From assembly GCF_000759535.1 (NCBI RefSeq), contig NZ_CP009455.1, positions 3,410,001-3,474,000 of the forward strand: a stretch of DNA of 64,000 nt. The letters are read 5' to 3'. A program made the translations under genes and the position numbers. Shown here piece by piece: positions 1 to 8,301 of the stretch; within the stretch, counting starts at the first letter, position 1; each line of letters opens with the position of its first letter. The notes under the pieces are model-generated. The model saw only the letters and a program-made list of their open reading frames with translations. It did not search any database and was not told the origin of the DNA. Source of the stretch: Pseudomonas cremoricolorata (lineage in GTDB: Bacteria > Pseudomonadota > Gammaproteobacteria > Pseudomonadales > Pseudomonadaceae).

Positions 1-2
1 AA

Positions 3-524
3 ATCGACCGCGACCGCATCACCTGTGCCGGCGGCGCCGCGACACTCGACATGATGCTGCACCTGATCAGCCTGCAGCACGGCTCGCAACTGGCGGTGCG
101 GGTGTCTGAACAGTTGGTGATGGGGTCGGTGCGCCTGGCGCAGTTTCCCCAGCGCACGCACATCGTCGGCCGCTACGGCACCAGCAACAAGAAGCTGGTC
201 AACGTGATTCGGTTGATGAGCGAGCGCATGGAGCAGCCATTGAGCACCGAGGCGCTGGCGAGCATGGTGTCGATCACCGCGCGGCAGCTGGAGCGGCTGT
301 TTCGTCTGCACCTGAGCACTACGCCGAAACGTTTCTACCTCGACCTGCGCCTGGACAAGGCCCGCCAACTACTGCGCCAGACCGAGCTGAGCATCACCGA
401 GGTAAGTCTTGCCTGCGGCTTCGAGTCGGCCTCGTATCTGGCCCGGCGCTACAGCGCGCGGTTCGCTTGCACCCCGCGCCAGGATCGGGCATTTCCCACC
501 CAGGTCAACACTCACCTGCACTGA
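3..524 (+). CDS. GlxA-family AraC-type transcriptional activator, C-terminal part (gene begins before the window)
   Basis: The reading frame is open from the first bases, so this is the 3' part of a longer gene. The visible part starts with an ITCAGGAATLDMMLHL stretch, typical of the end of the DJ-1/PfpI-like (GATase1-like) sensor domain of GlxA, GbdR, ArgR and CdhR regulators. It continues into a C-terminal AraC DNA-binding domain with two helix-turn-helix segments (STEALASMVSITARQLERLF and ITEVSLACGFESASYLARRY). Such regulators usually control amino acid or quaternary amine catabolism. The betaine-type permeases downstream fit that idea, but a GntR gene on the other strand lies between. Which GlxA subtype it is cannot be told without the missing N-terminus. 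Confidence 0.85.
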   Translation: MDRDRITCAGGAATLDMMLHLISLQHGSQLAVRVSEQLVMGSVRLAQFPQRTHIVGRYGTSNKKLVNVIRLMSERMEQPLSTEALASMVSITARQLERLFRLHLSTTPKRFYLDLRLDKARQLLRQTELSITEVSLACGFESASYLARRYSARFACTPRQDRAFPTQVNTHLH

Positions 525-545
525 GCGCCAGGCGCGCGCGGCGGC

Positions 546-1280
546 TCAGTACGCCAGTGCCACCTCGACGCCGCTGGGCGCGGTGTACTCGGCCATGCGC
601 CGGCGCGACAGTTCCCAGTGCGCCTGGACGATTTCGGTGGCGCCCTGGGGGTCGCGCCGCTCGATGGCGGCGATCATCTGGTCGTGCTGGTCGCAGGCCA
701 GCTCAAGGTCGCGCTGCATGTCATCGGTGGTGGGGTGGCGATAGAAGATACGTCCCAGCCGGGCGTGGTCGATGAGCAGGCGGCGCAGACTCGGCATGAG
801 GTAGTCGTTGTGCGCCATCTTGCCGATTTCCAGATGGAAGGCGTCGTTGTGGATGACGCGGTTTTCCACGTCCTTGTCTTCGATGGCCTGACGGAATTGC
901 GCCTGGATGCGTTTGAGCTGTTCGACTTCGCTGGGGCTGGCATGCAGCGCAGCCAGTTGAGTGGTGGCGATGTAGATCAGCGGCGCGGCGAGGAAGAAGC
1001 TGCGCAACGAGTCGTGGTTCATTGCCGCCACCCGTGGAGCACGGTTGGTTTCCAGCTCGATGTAGCCTTCGGCGGCGATCTGGCGCAGCAGTTCGCGCAC
1101 CGGCGGCCGCGACAGGCCGAACTCATTGCCCAAGGCAATCTCGTCGACTACCGCGCCCGGCGCCAGCTCCATGCTCAGGATGCGCCGACGCAGGGTATCG
1201 CCCAGCACCACCTTGCGGTCGATAGGAATGGCCGTATCAGTATCGGTGGGCGCCGCTGCGGGGGATTTCTTGCTGGCCAT
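546..1280 (-). CDS. GntR-family transcriptional regulator with FCD domain
   Basis: A 244-residue protein with an N-terminal winged helix-turn-helix (about residues 22-90, including LGDTLRRRILSMELAPGAVV and LSRPPVRELLRQ) and a C-terminal all-helical FCD ligand-binding domain. The His and Asp metal-ligand pattern of FCD domains is visible around NDAFHLEIG and further helices. FadR-subfamily members repress catabolic or transport genes and release DNA on binding a small organic acid. It reads divergently from the CBS/permease genes. A 6-5-6 palindrome at 1320-1336, about 40 bp upstream of its start, is a good candidate operator for autoregulation and for control of the permeases. The ligand cannot be predicted from sequence. 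Confidence 0.9.
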   Translation of the reverse strand: MASKKSPAAAPTDTDTAIPIDRKVVLGDTLRRRILSMELAPGAVVDEIALGNEFGLSRPPVRELLRQIAAEGYIELETNRAPRVAAMNHDSLRSFFLAAPLIYIATTQLAALHASPSEVEQLKRIQAQFRQAIEDKDVENRVIHNDAFHLEIGKMAHNDYLMPSLRRLLIDHARLGRIFYRHPTTDDMQRDLELACDQHDQMIAAIERRDPQGATEIVQAHWELSRRRMAEYTAPSGVEVALAY

Positions 1281-1319
1281 GGAGGGGGTCTACCGTTGCC
1301 TAGTGATTATGAAATCCAG

Positions 1320-1336
1320 GTAGACAACAGGTCTAC
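1320..1336. promoter_or_regulatory. Candidate GntR operator (GTAGAC-N5-GTCTAC)
   Basis: A perfect 6-bp inverted repeat with a 5-bp spacer lies in the gap between the GntR gene and the divergent transporter genes. A further GTCTAC half-site lies at 1288-1293, just upstream of the GntR start. Placement and symmetry fit a GntR/FCD operator; binding is inferred. Confidence 0.5.
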
Positions 1337-1488
1337 AGACTTTCATCGAGAAATGTGTGGGCCGTAGTGTACCGCGATGGAGCGACGAAACAATCCGTGC
1401 CTCCCAGCGCGTTGCCCCCCCTCACCCTGCGGCATGGCGCCCAACAGCCCAAGGGCGGCACTGACAACGCTAAAAAAGGTACGAGCCA

Positions 1489-1713
1489 GTGCATTACATG
1501 AAAAAGGCGCCCTGTGCGCTGCCAGTGGCAGGGCCGCAGGCCGACCTCGATGAGTTGATCAACCTGCTGATTCAGTCGGGAGCCGAGGCACTGCTGATCG
1601 TCGAGGGTGGCCAGCCTCTGGGCGTGGTCACGCCGACCGACCTGCTGCGTGGCGTGCAGGGCAGCGAGCCGGAGGAGGGCGCAGTGGTGCTCGCGCCTGA
1701 GGTGCAGGCATGA
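1489..1713 (+). CDS. Small CBS-domain protein, possible regulatory tail of a betaine ABC transporter
   Basis: A 74-residue protein starting at GTG (AAAAAAGG lies 9 bases upstream); an ATG at 1498 is the alternative. Residues about 16-60 (DLDELINLLIQSGAEALLIV, then GVVTPTDLLRGV) match the second half of a CBS domain, as found at the C-terminus of ProV/OpuAA-type ATPases. It overlaps the following permease gene by 4 bases (ATGA), so the two are translationally coupled. An in-frame stop at 1471 and the lack of any ATPase sequence upstream show it is a free-standing module rather than the visible end of an ATPase. It may be a remnant of a deleted ATPase gene or a separate sensor subunit. Confidence 0.65.
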   Translation: MHYMKKAPCALPVAGPQADLDELINLLIQSGAEALLIVEGGQPLGVVTPTDLLRGVQGSEPEEGAVVLAPEVQA

Positions 1714-2570
1714 ATCCGAGTACTTTTCCGAGCGACTTCGATGCAGCGGTGGACGCGGGCCTGGAATGGCTTACCGACAGCGGCGCGCAGGTGTTCGACT
1801 TCATCAACCAAGTGCTTACAGGTCTGCTCCAGGCACTGACCTGGCTGCTGAACCTGGCGCCATACTACGTCGTCGCCGTGCTCATTGGCCTTCTGGCCTG
1901 GCGACTGTCCGGGCACTGGCGCTCGGCCGTGCTGAGCATCGCGGGGCTCTTGGTGTGCGCCTCCATCGGCTTGTGGAGCGAAACCATGAGCACCCTGGCG
2001 CTGGTGCTTGCCGCCACTACGCTGGCGCTGCTGGTGGGGATTCCCTGCGGTGTGCTCGGGGGACTTTGGCCAAAGCTCGATGGGGTCGTACAGCCTGTGC
2101 TCGACCTGTTGCAGACCCTGCCGCCCTACATCTACCTGCTACCGGTCAGTGCCCTGCTCGGTTACGGCTCGGCCACCGCGCTGGTGGCAACGTTCATCGT
2201 CGCCATCGCGCCCGTGCTGCGGCTCACCGCACTGGGTATTCGCATGACGCCACGCGCGTTCATCGAACTGGGTGAGGCCAGCGGCACCAGCCCTGTGCAG
2301 TTGTTCTTCAAGATCCGCTTGCCGTTCGCCATGCCGAGCATCATGACCGGCATAAACCAGAGCCTGATGATGGCCTTCGGCATGGTGGTGATCGCCGGTA
2401 TCGTTGGCTCCGGCGGCTTGGGTGAAGCCATCTATGGCGCCATTCGCACGCTGGACATCGCGCGCTCGATCGATGCCGCCCTGGCTATCGTCATTCTGAC
2501 GCTGATCCTCGATCGACTGGCGCAGAACGCCACCTCTTTGCAGCGCGAGGCTCAGCATGAATCCCACTGA
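1710..2570 (+). CDS. ABC transporter permease, glycine betaine/proline type (ProW/OpuAB-like), first of two
   Basis: A 286-residue inner-membrane protein with about six to seven hydrophobic segments. It carries the ABC permease signature region around residues 185-215 (ELGEASGTSPVQLFFKIRLP), the loop that docks on the ATPase, followed by a MMAFGMVVIAGIVGSGGLG stretch typical of the ProW/OpuAB family. The long N-terminal part before the transport domain also fits ProW. It is coupled to the CBS gene upstream and overlaps the second permease by 14 bases. Related systems import betaine, choline, carnitine or proline. With no binding protein nearby the substrate is open. Confidence 0.88.
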   Translation: MNPSTFPSDFDAAVDAGLEWLTDSGAQVFDFINQVLTGLLQALTWLLNLAPYYVVAVLIGLLAWRLSGHWRSAVLSIAGLLVCASIGLWSETMSTLALVLAATTLALLVGIPCGVLGGLWPKLDGVVQPVLDLLQTLPPYIYLLPVSALLGYGSATALVATFIVAIAPVLRLTALGIRMTPRAFIELGEASGTSPVQLFFKIRLPFAMPSIMTGINQSLMMAFGMVVIAGIVGSGGLGEAIYGAIRTLDIARSIDAALAIVILTLILDRLAQNATSLQREAQHESH

Positions 2571-3405
2571 CATGCGCGTTTCTCCTGGCGCCTGGCTGGC
2601 AGCTGCAATCGACTGGCTCAATGCCAATTTCCACCCGCTGTTCGCCTTCATCAGCCGCGTGGTCGACACCGTGCTGGGCGCCTTCGAGACGCTGCTGCTG
2701 GCCTTGCCGGCCTGGGGCGTGATCGCCCTGGTGACGCTTCTTGCATTGTTGCTGATCAATCTGCGGACCGCGGTGCTGGCGGCGGCGATGCTTGGTTTCT
2801 GCTGGCTGTCGGGACTGTGGACGGCGTCGATGCAGACCCTGGCGCTGGTGTCGGTGTCGGTGCTGCTGTCGGTGCTGATCGCTTTCCCGCTGGGCATTCT
2901 CGCGGCGCGGTTCAAGCGCTTCGAGCAGGTATCCAGCCCGGTGCTGAACATCATGCAAACCGTACCTCCGTGGGTCTACCTGATTCCGGCGGTGATGATC
3001 TTCAGCCTCGGCAAGGTGCCGGCGATCATGGCAACGGTCATCTACGGCGTCGCGCCGATGATGCGCCTGACCACCCTGGCGTTTCGTCAGGTGCCGCGCA
3101 ACCTGCTGGAGCTGGGTCAGGCCTTGGGCGCTACGCCTCGGGTGATTTTGCTGAAGATCGAAATCCCCTGCGCCGTGCCAACGCTGCTGGTTGGCCTCAA
3201 CCAATGCATTCTGCTGTCGCTGGCGATGGTGGTGCTGGCGGGTCTGGTCGGTGCCGGCGGTCTGGGTGCCGAGGTGACGCGCGGCCTGACGCGTATGGAA
3301 ATGGGCCTGGGCCTGCGCGCGGGGCTGGCCATCGTGGCGGTGGCCTTGTTGCTCGATCTCCTGTCGCGGGGCTTGTTGCAACGTAAACCGATTCAACGAC
3401 GCTAG
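2557..3405 (+). CDS. ABC transporter permease, glycine betaine/proline type, second of two
   Basis: A 282-residue paralogue of the preceding permease with the same plan: N-terminal hydrophobic segments, an ATPase docking loop (ELGQALGATPRVILLKIEIP) and a LSLAMVVLAGLVGAGGLGAE segment near the C-terminus. Two different ProW-like permeases in tandem suggest a heterodimeric channel. No ATPase or binding protein gene accompanies them within the window. The stop codon TAG is formed by a TA target dinucleotide plus the first G of a MITE-like insertion starting at 3405, so the original C-terminus may have been slightly different. Confidence 0.87.
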   Translation: MNPTDMRVSPGAWLAAAIDWLNANFHPLFAFISRVVDTVLGAFETLLLALPAWGVIALVTLLALLLINLRTAVLAAAMLGFCWLSGLWTASMQTLALVSVSVLLSVLIAFPLGILAARFKRFEQVSSPVLNIMQTVPPWVYLIPAVMIFSLGKVPAIMATVIYGVAPMMRLTTLAFRQVPRNLLELGQALGATPRVILLKIEIPCAVPTLLVGLNQCILLSLAMVVLAGLVGAGGLGAEVTRGLTRMEMGLGLRAGLAIVAVALLLDLLSRGLLQRKPIQRR

Positions 3406-3523
3406 GCTCTGTACGAAGAGCCCTGATACTTGGTGACCTTGCGTTGAAAACAGCTGGGGGCGCCTAGTCGGGGACGCCATCGGCCTTGTCTCCCCGGCGT
3501 CTCAGAACGTTTCGTACAGAGCC
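3405..3523. mobile_element. 119-bp MITE-like element with 13-bp perfect terminal inverted repeats
   Basis: GGCTCTGTACGAA at 3405-3417 is exactly mirrored by TTCGTACAGAGCC at 3511-3523. Both ends are flanked by TA (3403-3404 and 3524-3525), which fits a 2-bp target duplication. The interior has no coding capacity. Ends of this kind occur on IS5-type elements of Pseudomonas, so this is probably a non-autonomous derivative moved by a related transposase. It sits exactly on the stop codon of the second permease and at the edge of the less GC-rich cassette that follows. Confidence 0.7.
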
Positions 3524-3605
3524 TAAGCCGTTTGGCGGATGTGAGATCGGTGTTCTAATCCAGGAAACCGCCGCGATCTCAGCGAACCAGGATAGCTGGC
3601 AATCC

Positions 3606-4409
3606 TTACGCAACCTTGGCCAAGTAATCGATGAACAAGCGGAATAATTCGGCGTTGGTTGAGATTCCGAGCCGCTGGTAGATGTTGTGCTTGTGCACTT
3701 TCACCGTACCATCCGAGATATTGAGTAGCTTGGCAACGGATGCATTGCTGTGGCCCTGCAGCAGTAATTTGGCAATGTAGCGTTGTGTGCCGGTGAGTTG
3801 GCCTTGGAGGATGTCTACAAAGGCATCCTCAAGCATGATGTCGGCCGGTTGCTCCTCCTTGAGATGGGAGGAGTAGCTCATCTGGCAATGCTTGTCGAAC
3901 AGCGCCGTCATGATCGGCCCCATCACCGTCAGATCCTGCACTTCTTCCTGTGTGAACTCCCCGTTGCACAGGTACTTCATCACCGAGTATACGATCGCAA
4001 CCTGGGGTCGTATCGGAATAATAAAACCTACTTCCTCGATGGCGGTCCCGTGCTCAGAGGAGACACAGGGATGGATGTCCTTCGATATCGAGAATCCTGA
4101 CGTAAGGAAGCTGTCGGGGGCCAGATCGGTCATACGCCACAGGCCTGCGGGATGGCTGTTCACGCAGGCCACGTAGAACGGATCAAGTAAGTAGCCACCG
4201 CGCAGATAAGCGTTGAGGATCTTTTCGCTGACGGATAGACCGTAACCATTGTGTACGAGGATAGCGCTCTGGTTGAACTGAAAAAGGTAACCACAGCTCA
4301 TGTCGAACGCTACTTTCTCGCGAAGCAGGGCATCGATGGCCGGCCCAAAACCGTCGGTCCCTAAAGCCTGAATGACCGAGGACAGTGCTCTCGCCTCTTC
4401 AATTTCCAT
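3606..4409 (-). CDS. LuxR-type transcriptional regulator (solo)
   Basis: A 267-residue protein from ATG 4409; a TTG at 4469 would add 20 residues and is less likely. The C-terminal 65 residues form a LuxR/FixJ helix-turn-helix (LTGTQRYIAKLLLQGHSNAS, then SDGTVKVHKHNIYQRLGI). The N-terminal 180 residues resemble a GAF-like ligand-binding fold of the autoinducer-binding class, but the usual acyl-homoserine-lactone binding signature is not evident. No luxI is nearby. It lies 181 bp downstream of the EutH-like gene on the same strand and is the obvious local regulator of this cassette. The GC content of gene and surroundings is visibly lower than in the flanking sequence. Confidence 0.82.
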   Translation of the reverse strand: MEIEEARALSSVIQALGTDGFGPAIDALLREKVAFDMSCGYLFQFNQSAILVHNGYGLSVSEKILNAYLRGGYLLDPFYVACVNSHPAGLWRMTDLAPDSFLTSGFSISKDIHPCVSSEHGTAIEEVGFIIPIRPQVAIVYSVMKYLCNGEFTQEEVQDLTVMGPIMTALFDKHCQMSYSSHLKEEQPADIMLEDAFVDILQGQLTGTQRYIAKLLLQGHSNASVAKLLNISDGTVKVHKHNIYQRLGISTNAELFRLFIDYLAKVA

Positions 4410-4590
4410 GATCACCACGCTTGTGTGTTCTCGGGGCGCTACCGGTGTCAGCTGGCACTTGCCAGGCAAACATGCCGGTGTGGTCCAAGCACCTTATCTG
4501 TTCGTCCAGATGAACACGACAATGGGTGCTTCACTTCCAGTAAATCCGCAGATCCATGATGCTCCGGATAAGCTTGAGGATATTCTCGGA

Positions 4591-5829
4591 TCAAGCCGGT
4601 TCAGCGCTGGTTCGCAAAGCGCCAGCGGTAGCTGCTTCATCCTGCAGGCCCATCTCCCTGGCTTTCGGTACCGCAAGCCAGTAAGCCAACACCATGGCGA
4701 TCAGGCCGCCGCTGAGCTTGCCGATCATCAAAGGCAGAATGAGCGACGGTTGGAAGTTTGCCGAGAACGCCATGTGATCGCCAAAGGTGAACGCGGCACA
4801 GACTGAGAAAGCGATGACCAAAACTTTGTCCTTGGGTGGCATGTCGCTGACCAGGCGAAACATGGCCAGGATGTTAGCCGAGGAAGCGAGCACACCGGCA
4901 GCCCCGACCCCGGACATGCCGAAGCGGGACGCGACCTTCTCGATGGGCTTGGACAGGAAGCGCTTGAGCAGGTAAACCATCGGAAATGCACCGCACAGCA
5001 TCAGCCCGATGTAGCCGGCAATCTCCAGCGCCCGGAACTGGTCGTCAGCGTCGGCAATGATCGGAGCGAATCCCCACACGCCAAATACTTTGCTGAAGAA
5101 GCCGGTGAAGTACTGGACGATTGAGGCCACCAGAACCAGCACCACCAAGATGTACATGAGCTGTCCGAGCTTGAGGAACAGGTACACCATGACGTTCGGG
5201 AAGTACCGTAGTGCTGCGGCCAGGGCAAAGCAAAACAGAATCAGCGGCATCAGATTCCGCAGCAGCATTGGAAGCGTGAAGTGCAAGGCCTCGGTCGCGG
5301 CACCGGTGGTGGCGATATCAGGCCGGACGTTGAGACCCAAGACCTGCATCATCATGGCGATTACCATGATGCTGACTGGAATGGTGAGCAGGCCGGCCAT
5401 GATGCCCAGAGCCATGTACTTGTGGTCGACTTTGCGCAACATGGCCAAACCGACAGGGATCACGAAAATAATGGTGGCACCAGATTGGAAGCCAGTGATC
5501 AGGCCCAGAATCCAGCCTTCGGGGCTCTGTGCGAGGGCCTTGGCCAGCTGATAGCCCCCCATGTCAGAAGCGATGAAGATGGGACCGGCTATACCAGGGT
5601 CAGCGCCGATGAGCTGAAACAGGGGCGCGATCACATGGCTGATGCCGCTGGAGATGAAGGGAATGGCGGCCATAATGCCTGCCACAGGTATGAAGATGGG
5701 CCCGATGCTGTGAAGCCCGGCGATGAACTCCTGACCCAACTCGCCTTCCGGATTGATCATGGATGCTATGGCGCCGATGACGGCACACACCATAATCACA
5801 TAGATGACGTAGGTGCCTATGTTTTCCAT
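4591..5829 (-). CDS. eutH: EutH-like permease (ethanolamine utilization protein EutH family)
   Basis: A 412-residue inner-membrane protein with about ten hydrophobic segments. Family marks include the DMGGYQLAKALAQ motif and the SSANILAMFRLVSDMPPKDK and AFTFGDHMAFSANF segments, all at the positions seen in enterobacterial EutH, which imports ethanolamine. ATG 5829 is preferred because GAGGCAG lies just upstream; an ATG at 5841 adds four residues. No other eut genes (eutBC, carboxysome shell, eutG) are in the window. Instead the neighbours are an aldonolactone-type oxidase, an SDR and a LuxR regulator, so the real substrate may be another amino alcohol or polyol. A palindrome at 5954-5969 lies about 125 bp upstream. 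Confidence 0.8.
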   Translation of the reverse strand: MENIGTYVIYVIMVCAVIGAIASMINPEGELGQEFIAGLHSIGPIFIPVAGIMAAIPFISSGISHVIAPLFQLIGADPGIAGPIFIASDMGGYQLAKALAQSPEGWILGLITGFQSGATIIFVIPVGLAMLRKVDHKYMALGIMAGLLTIPVSIMVIAMMMQVLGLNVRPDIATTGAATEALHFTLPMLLRNLMPLILFCFALAAALRYFPNVMVYLFLKLGQLMYILVVLVLVASIVQYFTGFFSKVFGVWGFAPIIADADDQFRALEIAGYIGLMLCGAFPMVYLLKRFLSKPIEKVASRFGMSGVGAAGVLASSANILAMFRLVSDMPPKDKVLVIAFSVCAAFTFGDHMAFSANFQPSLILPLMIGKLSGGLIAMVLAYWLAVPKAREMGLQDEAATAGALRTSAEPA

Positions 5830-6234
5830 TTGCTGCCTCATTCTTGTACGTGTTGTGGAATGGCAGGACTGAAAGGATGTAGTCGTTCTTGTTTTGATTG
5901 GTGCTCGCGAATGCGCCGACGTCAGGCTAGATCCATTGTGCCGGAGGTGTCTATATATCGACCGATATACGTGGCGTTAACTGGCTGATTGCGTTCGTAA
6001 AAGTCATGGAGCAGGAGTTTACCTTCACCCAGCACAGGTAGGCGCCTCTTCCGGAGTGCACTGCCAAGATCGTGGGGATGATCAAGGTTTTCAGCGTCGG
6101 ATACATCAACTGGTACCGATAGGGATGAAATGTCCCGCACTTCATGTCGTCACCAATTCGACATACCGTTCTAAGCGTCTGCATCTCAGCAAGCTGGTGG
6201 TTGCTAAGCCGCTGAGATGCTCAAAGGCCGATAG
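5830..6234. other. 405-bp intergenic region, promoter of the EutH-like gene
   Basis: No convincing gene is present. Short open frames on the minus strand here lack family resemblance and a ribosome binding site. It holds the palindrome at 5954-5969 and relatively AT-rich sequence suited to a promoter for the EutH-like gene. The oxidase gene ends at its other side. Confidence 0.6.
5954..5969. promoter_or_regulatory. 16-bp palindrome TATATCGACCGATATA, candidate operator
   Basis: A perfect 7-2-7 inverted repeat upstream of the EutH-like gene. It matches 12 of 16 positions of the palindrome TATACCAATCGGTATA at 8420-8435 upstream of the SDR gene, with conserved TATA ends and a central C at the same positions. 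Two similar palindromes at the two promoters of one cassette suggest a shared regulator. Binding is inferred. Confidence 0.5.
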
Positions 6235-7506
6235 CTATTTGAAGTAGGGACTGAGGTGTTCGCTGAGGAAGATGCCTTGCGGATCGAGCTCGCGTCGAAG
6301 TTGCCGGAAGTCGGTGGCACGCGGGTAGATCCCCGTTACGTCATCGCCGGTCAAGAAGTGCAGCTTGCCCCAGTGCGGTCTGGCACCATAGGCGCGAAGG
6401 ATTGCATCAACCGCACGTAGGTAGTCCCAGTAGTCGGTCCCTGGCTGGCCTGACACCGAGATGGTCACACTGTCCTGCTCAAAGAACGGGCTCATCCAAG
6501 CTCCGTCCCCGGCAGTAAAACGGTACTCGATGGGGTAGATGGCTTGGGGGAAGTCCTCAAGCATCAGCTTGCGAACCGCCCGCAGCGCCTCCTTGCAGTA
6601 CTTGATCGGCACCGCGTATTCCAGTTCGTGGAAGTTCGGCAAATATTCGATCGGGTACACATCCGAGCTGTAGGCGACTTTTTCGAATGGGCTTTCGAAG
6701 GGCGCGCGATCAGTGATGTCCATCACCTTCACTTCGCAGACATCGGTGGTTCGGCCAGTCTTCGAAGTCGCAGCAGTATCCGGCAGACAATAGCAATGCC
6801 GGCTCTGTTCATACGGACACCAGAAGAAGCTGAAGTGCCGGTGCGTGCGGGCGAGCTCATCGTGCTTTTCCATGACGCTTTCGAAGTCTTCACGCCAGAT
6901 GCGCTCGTGCAAGTTGAAGCTGTCGGTTACCTTCAGGGTGATCTCGGAGACAATCCCGAGCACGCCCATCGACACGCGGCCAGCGTGCAGAAGGTCCGGG
7001 GTGCTCTCGTCGACGACGATGATGCGACCATCTGGCTGAACCAGTTTCATACCCACAATAGACGACGCCAGGTTACCAAGGGTTAGGCCCGTGCCATGAG
7101 TGCCAGTGGTCAGTGCCCCGGCGATCGATTGGCTATCGATATCGCCCTGGTTAACCATCGACAGACCGGCCTCGCGCAAGGCTTTCCCGAAGGCGTTGAT
7201 GGTTGTACCCGCAGAAGCGGTGACTCGCTTCTTGTCGTAATCGATGTGACGCACACCGGACATATTGCCCAGCGTGAGGTGCAATCCATTGGTGAGTGCC
7301 ACGGCGGTGAAGGAGTGGCCAGAGCCGGCCACACGCACGTTCATGCCTTTTCTGGAGGCATCGTTGACCATCGAGCAAAGCTCATCCTCGCTCGTGGGCG
7401 CGCCGCGTGCTGAACGGATGCAGGACTGGTTACCCGCCCAGTTACGCCAGTGGGCGTGTTCGAGTCCGAACTCGTTGATGTGCATGTTGTTCGAAGATGT
7501 TGTCAC
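6235..7506 (-). CDS. FAD-dependent aldonolactone/alditol oxidase family protein
   Basis: A 423-residue flavoprotein starting at GTG with a good AGGAG seven bases upstream. The N-terminal FAD-binding PCMH-type domain (about residues 15-190) contains the VRVAGSGHSF motif whose His often carries the covalent flavin, then GALTTGTHGTG. The C-terminal ALO domain ends with the RPHWGKLHF motif typical of D-arabinono-1,4-lactone oxidase, L-gulonolactone oxidase and alditol oxidases. Such enzymes oxidise a sugar lactone or a polyol. It lies 27 bases downstream of the SDR gene on the same strand, so the two form an operon. Substrate unknown; an oxidase plus dehydrogenase pair next to an importer suggests stepwise oxidation of an imported alcohol. 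Confidence 0.85.
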   Translation of the reverse strand: MTTSSNNMHINEFGLEHAHWRNWAGNQSCIRSARGAPTSEDELCSMVNDASRKGMNVRVAGSGHSFTAVALTNGLHLTLGNMSGVRHIDYDKKRVTASAGTTINAFGKALREAGLSMVNQGDIDSQSIAGALTTGTHGTGLTLGNLASSIVGMKLVQPDGRIIVVDESTPDLLHAGRVSMGVLGIVSEITLKVTDSFNLHERIWREDFESVMEKHDELARTHRHFSFFWCPYEQSRHCYCLPDTAATSKTGRTTDVCEVKVMDITDRAPFESPFEKVAYSSDVYPIEYLPNFHELEYAVPIKYCKEALRAVRKLMLEDFPQAIYPIEYRFTAGDGAWMSPFFEQDSVTISVSGQPGTDYWDYLRAVDAILRAYGARPHWGKLHFLTGDDVTGIYPRATDFRQLRRELDPQGIFLSEHLSPYFK

Positions 7507-7533
7507 GATGGATCTCCTGCCATTTTCCCATGA

Positions 7534-8301
7534 TTAAATTGCGGTGTAGCCATTGTCGGCGAACAAATGTGCTCCATTCACGAAGCTAGCATCATCACTG
7601 GCGAGAAAGAGTGCTGCTGTAGCCACTTCGGAAGGTTTGCAAAGACGACCCTGCGCAGCCGCAATGGCTTCCTCGGTAACGTCCACCCCGTGCTTTTGCA
7701 AGGTCTCGATCTCCCGCAGACCATGTGCTGTCGCAATGAAGCCGGGACAAATCGCGTTGGAGCGGATGCCTCGATCTCTGAACTCAACCGCGATCGCCCT
7801 TGCGAACATGTGCGTCGCACCTTTGCTGGTGCAGTAGAGGACTTCCATGGGTGTGCCGACCATGGCCGAAATGGAGGATGTGCATACGATGCTGCCACCG
7901 CCGGCTGCAATCATCCCTGGCAACACCGCCTGAGTGACTAGGAACATGCTCTTGACGTTCACCGCCATGATGCGGTCCCATTCTGCTTCGCTGATTTCCA
8001 GGAAGGGCAGTGCCGAGAGAATGCCGGCGTGGTTCATGAGAACAGTGATCGGTCCGAATGCTTCCTCGATGGCGGCCACAGCCACCTTCACCTGAGCAGC
8101 GTCCGACACATCCGCTGGTGAGAAAACAACGTCGTAGCCTTCATCGCGAAGCCGACTGGCCACCTCGGCGCCGTTGCTGGAGGGAAGATCGACGATGCCT
8201 ACCTTAGCCCCTTCTGCTGCGAAGAGCTCTGATGCGGCAAGGCCGCATCCACCTGCACCGCCTGTGATCAAAGCTACTTTGCCTTGCAAACGTCCCGTCA
8301 T
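7534..8301 (-). CDS. Short-chain dehydrogenase/reductase (SDR)
   Basis: A 255-residue classical SDR. Visible motifs: the TGGAGGCG nucleotide-binding turn near residue 14, NHAG in place of NNAG, SS(I)SAMVG containing the catalytic Ser, and the YCTSK catalytic Tyr-Lys motif. An Asp at the end of beta-2 (GIVDLPSS) predicts NAD preference. ATG is preceded by CGGAG. It is the first gene of an SDR-oxidase operon, and its promoter holds the palindrome at 8420-8435. The substrate is probably an alcohol or sugar derivative handled with the neighbouring oxidase, but this cannot be read from the sequence. Confidence 0.87.
   Translation of the reverse strand: MTGRLQGKVALITGGAGGCGLAASELFAAEGAKVGIVDLPSSNGAEVASRLRDEGYDVVFSPADVSDAAQVKVAVAAIEEAFGPITVLMNHAGILSALPFLEISEAEWDRIMAVNVKSMFLVTQAVLPGMIAAGGGSIVCTSSISAMVGTPMEVLYCTSKGATHMFARAIAVEFRDRGIRSNAICPGFIATAHGLREIETLQKHGVDVTEEAIAAAQGRLCKPSEVATAALFLASDDASFVNGAHLFADNGYTAI

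Noticed and set aside
618..1367. A 249-residue plus-strand gene opposite the GntR gene
   Set aside because: It is the antisense of a clear GntR/FCD gene, with Val/Gly/Ala-rich translation typical of shadow frames in high-GC DNA.
5922..6140. A 72-residue minus-strand gene upstream of the EutH-like gene
   Set aside because: No ribosome binding site and no recognisable family. It spans the palindromic operator, so it is more likely promoter sequence.
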